Below, one piece after another: positions 59,724 through 64,000 of a stretch of DNA of 64,000 bases. A program made the position numbers and the translations under genes. The stretch is from an uncultured Chitinophagaceae bacterium (GTDB lineage Bacteria > Bacteroidota > Bacteroidia > Chitinophagales > Chitinophagaceae): contig CAKZFX010000013.1 of NCBI GenBank assembly GCA_936908745.1, forward strand, positions 62,001-126,000, given 5' to 3'. The notes beneath the pieces are model-generated. The model had not been told where the DNA came from. It did not search any database and was given only the letters and a program-made list of their open reading frames with translations. Numbering within the stretch: position 1 is the first letter of the stretch; the number at the start of each line of letters is the position of its first letter.

Positions 59724-61277
59724 ATGCTAATCCCGCAACCAGGCGTTTACAGGCGTGTATTACTACTTTGCAGCATAGGCTACCTTGTCGTGGCTTTGTG
59801 GTTATTGCCCTATTACCGTTACCAGGTCAATCCTGATGGCATTTCTTATATCGGGATCGCTTATAAATACTATAATGGCAACTTTTCAGAAGCGGTGAAT
59901 GGATATTGGGGGCCCTTATTATCATGGCTGCTGGCTCCATTGCTGGCACTGATCAAAGACCCGTTGCTGGCTTTCCGTTTATTGTCCATTGCTATCGGCT
60001 GGTTTACTTTCTGGCAGGCTTGTTTACTGCTGCGCAAATTTCAATTCTCCGCCACATTATTTATCCTGTCGGCTGTTACATTACTGATAATGATAACGGG
60101 CTACGTATTTGCGTTGGTCACGCCTGATTTACTATTTGCCGGTATCTGTCTATGGCTGGTCAATGGTTTGATGGCCTTGCAGCAATCCATGCGTATAAAA
60201 TCTATTGTGCAGGTTGCCATAGCGGCGGCGTTACTCTACTTTACTAAAAGCTATGGCTTCTACTTTTCGCTGGTAGTGATTACAGTTTTTTTTGCAGGAG
60301 TTTTCTTTAGGAAGACAACAGGTAATCGCCAATTGGCAAAGCTTTTTTTGTCTTGCATCGGACTCTTCCTGTTGATCAGTCTTGCATGGATTATTTGTCT
60401 CTCCAAAAAATACAACCGTTTCACCATTGCTACGGCAGGTACATACAATCATCAAATATTCGGGCCTTCTTCACCCGGCCCGCCCATGTACCATGTGGGC
60501 TTGATGGAGCCGTCCAACGCAACGGCCACCAGCGTTCGGGAAGACTTGTCACTGGTAAACTTAGATGAATACAACTGGAGCGTTTTTGATTCCAAACAAA
60601 CCCTGCTGCACCAATGGAAACTGGTGAAAATAAACCTGTATTACGGGTGGGAATCGCTGCTGCAATTTTCGGTGTTCAGTTTCGTATTGATCTTGCTGCT
60701 GGCTTACTATATAATAAAACATAGAAAAGTAATTCTTTCATCGCCTGTTTACCCGGCTGTAATTGCAATGTTCTTTCTTCCACTGGGTTACTTGTTATTG
60801 ATTTTACAGGACAGGTATATCTGGGCCTTTGCTATCTTACTATTGATCACCGGTTTATTTGTGCTGCAACAAATACTGGCGAAAAGAATGAAGCCTGTAA
60901 TAATAAGTGTTATAAGTACACTTATTATTATAAGTTTTGCGTGGCACCCGGTAAAGCAACTCATCGCCACTAAAAATGTGGACAAGGAGATCTTTCAACT
61001 GTCTCAGCAGCTAAAAAAATATGGGATAAAAGGAAGGCTCGCATCGCAAGGCGGGTGGGAGGGGAGCCTTTATGTTGCTTTTCACCTGCAATCACACTAC
61101 TACGGCGAATGTAAAAGCACCGATGCAGCAGGCATTGCCAACGAACTGCGTGCAAAAAATATCAACTACTATCTTGTTTGGAACAGGGACAATGTACCGG
61201 CAACGATACCGGAAGGTTTTGCCGAAATAACAAATGCGGCATTGCCCGCATTGCGGGTATATAAAATTTCAGAATAA
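59724..61277 (+). CDS. GT-C fold membrane glycosyltransferase (GT39/ArnT-like)
   Basis: 517 residues from the ATG at 59724 (a TTG at 59685 would add 13). About 11-12 membrane helices, the first at about residues 12-30 (LLLCSIGYLVVALWLLPYY). The first periplasmic loop has YQVNPDGISYIGIAYKYYNG, whose acidic residue matches the catalytic Asp position of GT-C enzymes, and GYWGPLLSWLLAPLL follows, as in dolichyl-phosphate-mannose transferase-like proteins. The C-terminal part is a soluble periplasmic domain (KKYGIKGRLASQGGWEGS onwards). Donor and acceptor unknown; a lipid-phosphate sugar donor is expected. Confidence 0.8.
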   Translation: MLIPQPGVYRRVLLLCSIGYLVVALWLLPYYRYQVNPDGISYIGIAYKYYNGNFSEAVNGYWGPLLSWLLAPLLALIKDPLLAFRLLSIAIGWFTFWQACLLLRKFQFSATLFILSAVTLLIMITGYVFALVTPDLLFAGICLWLVNGLMALQQSMRIKSIVQVAIAAALLYFTKSYGFYFSLVVITVFFAGVFFRKTTGNRQLAKLFLSCIGLFLLISLAWIICLSKKYNRFTIATAGTYNHQIFGPSSPGPPMYHVGLMEPSNATATSVREDLSLVNLDEYNWSVFDSKQTLLHQWKLVKINLYYGWESLLQFSVFSFVLILLLAYYIIKHRKVILSSPVYPAVIAMFFLPLGYLLLILQDRYIWAFAILLLITGLFVLQQILAKRMKPVIISVISTLIIISFAWHPVKQLIATKNVDKEIFQLSQQLKKYGIKGRLASQGGWEGSLYVAFHLQSHYYGECKSTDAAGIANELRAKNINYYLVWNRDNVPATIPEGFAEITNAALPALRVYKISE

Positions 61278-61323
61278 AATACTGTTGCGTACATTGCAAT
61301 CTGCTGTTTGGTGAAAGATTTTT

Positions 61324-61499
61324 CACCGCAGAGAAAAAGAGAGGCAGAGATTCGCAGAGAGAGATTTAACCGCAAAGGCGGAAAGACGCTACGATTAAGA
61401 ACTTATGTATTCCTTTGCGAAAACTTAGCGTCCCTGTCTGCCGACATGCAGGTTTGCGAGAAAAAAAACTTTGTGGATCTTAGTGCCTTAGTGGGAAAC
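61324..61499 (+). repeat. Dispersed repeat, copy 5 (carries diverged palindrome)
   Basis: Begins CACCGCAGAGAAAAAGAGAG, passes GATTTAACCGCAAAGGCGG and GAAAGACGCTACGATTAAG, has the palindrome, then TTTGCGAGAAAA, CTTTGTGGATCTTAGTGCC and TTAGTGGGAAAC. It fills the spacer before the last gene. Confidence 0.8.
61433..61452. repeat. 20-bp quasi-palindrome, copy D (one mismatch)
   Basis: CCTGTCTGCCGACATGCAGG, identical to copy C apart from G to T at one base. It is placed between AACTTAGCGTC and TTTGCGAG, another position in the host repeat. Confidence 0.75.
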
Positions 61500-61523
61500 A
61501 AACTTGCCTTATACCATTACGTA

Positions 61524-64000
61524 GTGAAAAAAAAACGAACGCTGCTGCTTTCATTTCTTCTTTTCGCTGTGCTTATTCAACCGGAAGCACAGAACACCAT
61601 CGGTATTCCCAATATCATTAACTATAGCAAACAAACCTATGCCGCCGGTAGCCAGAACTGGAACATGGCACAGGATAAAAGAGGTATTGTTTACTTTGCC
61701 AACAATGACGGTCTCTTAAGTTTCGACGGTGCCTTCTGGCGACTCTATAAACTACCCAACCGCACTATTGCACGTTCGGTAGCCGTAGGCGAGGATGGTA
61801 AAATATATGTCGGCGGGCAAGGTGAGATCGGCTTCTTTTCTCCGGGCAAAAATGCTGAACTCGAATACACTTCGCTGAACAAAGGCTTGTCGCAAAAAGA
61901 CAATGACTTTGCCGATGTCTGGAATATTTGTTTTTATAAAGACAACGTTTTTTTCAGGGCCAATAAAAAAATACTGCAATGGGATGGCCGCAGGATCAGC
62001 GTGTATAACAGTATCAACTGGGGTTTCCTGGGCATGGTAAATGATGAACTGCTGGCCAATGAAAATGATAAAGGATTAGTGTACTATATCAACGGTGATT
62101 GGCAACCAAAAATCCGCAGCGGTAAACTGCCCACCGATAATTACTTATTACGTACAGCCTTGCCTGTTGGAAAAGACAGCGTGTTGCTGGTTTCATTGAT
62201 GCATGGGTTGCATATTCTGCATCATGATACGGTTTCCATATTTGAAACGCCGGCTATCAAAGAAGCGGCTTCAAAAAACATAGCAGCGGCCTGTATGATT
62301 TCTGCCGGCCGGATTGCATTGGCAACCAACCTGGGCGGCTGTTTTATCATTGATAAGCAGGGCCGCTTTATCCAGCGTTTCACCAAAAAGGAAGGCATTC
62401 AAAACAACAATGTGTTGTCCGTTCTTTCAGACAAAGACAAAAACCTTTGGCTGGGGCTGGACAATGGGCTTGACCTGATTACCTACGGCAATGCGATTAA
62501 AAATATATTTCCTGACCAGGAAGATCGCAACGCCGGTTATACTTCGGCGTTGTATAAAGACAGGTTATACCTTGGCGTTTCTACCGGGGCATACAGTATT
62601 CCATTGGGCAAGGAGGTGAAAGACCTTAGTTATACCAACGGTTCTTTTTCTTTTATTGACAACTCCAAAGGACAGGTCTGGAACTTTTCGGAAGTAGATG
62701 GCAAACTGCTGATGAGCCATAACAAAGGGGCTTATATTATTAATGATAACAACGTTGTTCCTTTAGACACCAAAACAGGTTTCTGGGGTTTCCAATCAGT
62801 AGCATCGGCTGGCAAAGCGTTGGTGATGGGTGGAACCTATGGTGGTATCAACTTTTATACAAGCAACAATGGCGTTTGGAGCGATCCTGTTGTTTACTCG
62901 CAGGTAGAATCGGCAAGATTTGTGGTGATGGGTAATAATATACTATGGATTGCACACCCGTACAAAGGTTTATACAGCATTCACCTCGACAGCAAAGGAC
63001 CGGGTGTGGCGGAAAAATACAAGGACAAAAAAGGGGTGCTGTCTTCCAATCACAATAAAATATTTAAAATAAAAGGCAAAGTAATCCTTGCGAGCGACAA
63101 CGGCGTGTTTGAATACGATGAAAAACAGGCCGACTTTGTGCCTGCTGTATGGCTATCCGAAATGATTGGTAAAGAACCTGTCAGTTACTTAAAAGAAGAC
63201 AAGCAAGGCAATACCTGGTTTTGCCGTGACCGGAAAGTAAGCGTAGCGTCGGTGGTAAACGGCAAAATAAATAGAATAAGCATACCCGAACTGGATGGCC
63301 GCATCATGGGTGGCGGTTTTGAAAACATCAATGTGCTGGACAGCAACAACGTGCTGATCGCCGCCGAAAAAGGCTTTTTCCATATCAACTATGCATTGTA
63401 TAAAAAAAGCAGGCAGCCTATTGCTGTATTGATCCGCAAAGTGCAGACAACGTTGAAGCAGGATGGATTGATATTCGGTGGTTATGCAATGCCGGGCGAA
63501 GAGCCTTCCATCAAACATAAATACAACTCGCTTCACTTTGAATTTGCGTCCAGCGTTTTCGGGCAGGAGCAAAACATGGAATACAGTTACTTTCTCGAAG
63601 GATTTGATAAAGGCTGGTCGGCCTGGAACCGGCGCACGGAAAAGGACTATACCAACATTCCCGCCGGTCACTATGTCTTCAAAGTCAAATGCCGGAACAA
63701 TACCAACAACGAATCGGCCGAAACCGGTTTCAGCTTTACCGTACTGCCCCCCTGGTACCAGACATGGATCGCTTATATAATATATATACTATGCTTTGCC
63801 GGCCTCCTTTACTTCTTTTACAAACGCCAGCAACAGAAATACAAAAAGCAACAACAGGTAAAACTGCAGGAGCAAAAACGGAAATACGACGAGCAACAAA
63901 AACAACTGCAACTGCAACACCAACTGGAAATACAGGAGAACGAGAAACAGATCATCCAGTTGAAAAATGAGAAACTGCAGGCCGAAGTGGAGCATAAAAA
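61524..64000 (+). CDS. Propeller/triple-tyrosine signalling protein, C-terminus beyond the window
   Basis: Open from the GTG at 61524 to the window end (825 codons, no stop). Signal peptide KKKRTLLLSFLLFAVLIQPE at about residues 2-21. Propeller blades follow (NWNMAQDKRGIVYFANNDGL, GEDGKIYVGGQGEIGFF, DKDKNLWLGLDNGLDLITYG). A Y_Y_Y domain at about 665-745 has MEYSYFLEGFDKGWSAWNRR and YTNIPAGHYVFKVKCRNNT. One membrane helix is at about 752-770 (WIAYIIYILCFAGLLYFFY), then a very Gln/Lys-rich coiled coil ends the window. Proteins of this layout in Bacteroidota usually end in a LuxR-type HTH or a kinase, which cannot be seen here. Upstream in frame no ATG is present. Confidence 0.85.
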   Translation, partial: MKKKRTLLLSFLLFAVLIQPEAQNTIGIPNIINYSKQTYAAGSQNWNMAQDKRGIVYFANNDGLLSFDGAFWRLYKLPNRTIARSVAVGEDGKIYVGGQGEIGFFSPGKNAELEYTSLNKGLSQKDNDFADVWNICFYKDNVFFRANKKILQWDGRRISVYNSINWGFLGMVNDELLANENDKGLVYYINGDWQPKIRSGKLPTDNYLLRTALPVGKDSVLLVSLMHGLHILHHDTVSIFETPAIKEAASKNIAAACMISAGRIALATNLGGCFIIDKQGRFIQRFTKKEGIQNNNVLSVLSDKDKNLWLGLDNGLDLITYGNAIKNIFPDQEDRNAGYTSALYKDRLYLGVSTGAYSIPLGKEVKDLSYTNGSFSFIDNSKGQVWNFSEVDGKLLMSHNKGAYIINDNNVVPLDTKTGFWGFQSVASAGKALVMGGTYGGINFYTSNNGVWSDPVVYSQVESARFVVMGNNILWIAHPYKGLYSIHLDSKGPGVAEKYKDKKGVLSSNHNKIFKIKGKVILASDNGVFEYDEKQADFVPAVWLSEMIGKEPVSYLKEDKQGNTWFCRDRKVSVASVVNGKINRISIPELDGRIMGGGFENINVLDSNNVLIAAEKGFFHINYALYKKSRQPIAVLIRKVQTTLKQDGLIFGGYAMPGEEPSIKHKYNSLHFEFASSVFGQEQNMEYSYFLEGFDKGWSAWNRRTEKDYTNIPAGHYVFKVKCRNNTNNESAETGFSFTVLPPWYQTWIAYIIYILCFAGLLYFFYKRQQQKYKKQQQVKLQEQKRKYDEQQKQLQLQHQLEIQENEKQIIQLKNEKLQAEVEHK

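Overview
The window looks like a chromosomal segment of a Bacteroidota bacterium, most likely in or near the Chitinophagaceae. The pointers are a type IX secretion (T9SS) C-terminal sorting domain, several TANNTTTG promoter boxes with few Shine-Dalgarno sequences, periplasmic propeller/triple-tyrosine sensors, an outer-membrane beta-barrel receptor, a YfhO-type membrane protein and the futalosine-pathway enzyme MqnA. I see no rRNA, CRISPR array, transposase or phage genes. One tRNA (Cys, GCA) is present.

Layout. 1-5 kb (minus strand): tRNA-modification genes (a TrmN6-like methyltransferase cut by the window edge, and tsaD), a MacB-type permease, an acetyltransferase and a methyltransferase. 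5-8.4 kb: a luciferase-like flavin oxidoreductase and a secreted double-LamG T9SS protein. 8.5-10.7 kb: an AT-rich accessory island with a PLD/zinc-ribbon protein facing a two-gene operon (PD-(D/E)XK-like protein plus membrane-anchored beta-rich protein). 10.8-15.7 kb: prfC, purB, mqnA and small genes. 15.7-19.3 kb: a LytTR response regulator and its propeller histidine kinase, which is split by a frameshift at an A10 tract. 19.3-28.1 kb: a surface-glycan locus in which fcl (GDP-fucose synthesis) can feed a GT11 fucosyltransferase, with three more glycosyltransferases, two methyltransferase-like proteins and YfhO. 28-32.7 kb: queuosine-precursor transporter, Nudix, CorA, dapF, nucleoside phosphorylase and tRNA-Cys. 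32.7-40.8 kb: an OmpR-type two-component pair, an EamA protein and a tripartite RND efflux operon. 41-54.5 kb: lipoproteins, a TonB-receptor-like barrel, an L,D-transpeptidase homologue with Ser in place of the catalytic Cys, two soluble PAS histidine kinases, a lone receiver, a PA2169 protein, a CHRD lipoprotein, a DUF72 protein and topoisomerase IB. 54.5-58.3 kb: a PaoABC-type molybdenum aldehyde oxidoreductase. 58.8-61.3 kb: an ArsR-type regulator/SRPBCC operon with a readable operator-promoter, and a GT-C membrane glycosyltransferase. 61.5 kb to the end: a second propeller/triple-tyrosine regulator that runs off the window.

The most unusual signal lies in the spacers. A dispersed repeat of about 125-180 bp occurs five times, and a 20-bp quasi-palindrome (CCTGCCTGTCGGCAGACAGG) is spliced cleanly into four of the five copies, at four different internal points and in both orientations. 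Comparison with unoccupied copies suggests a tiny insertion module with no transposase. A different word-repeat tract appears to have been absorbed in frame into the TrmN6-like gene.
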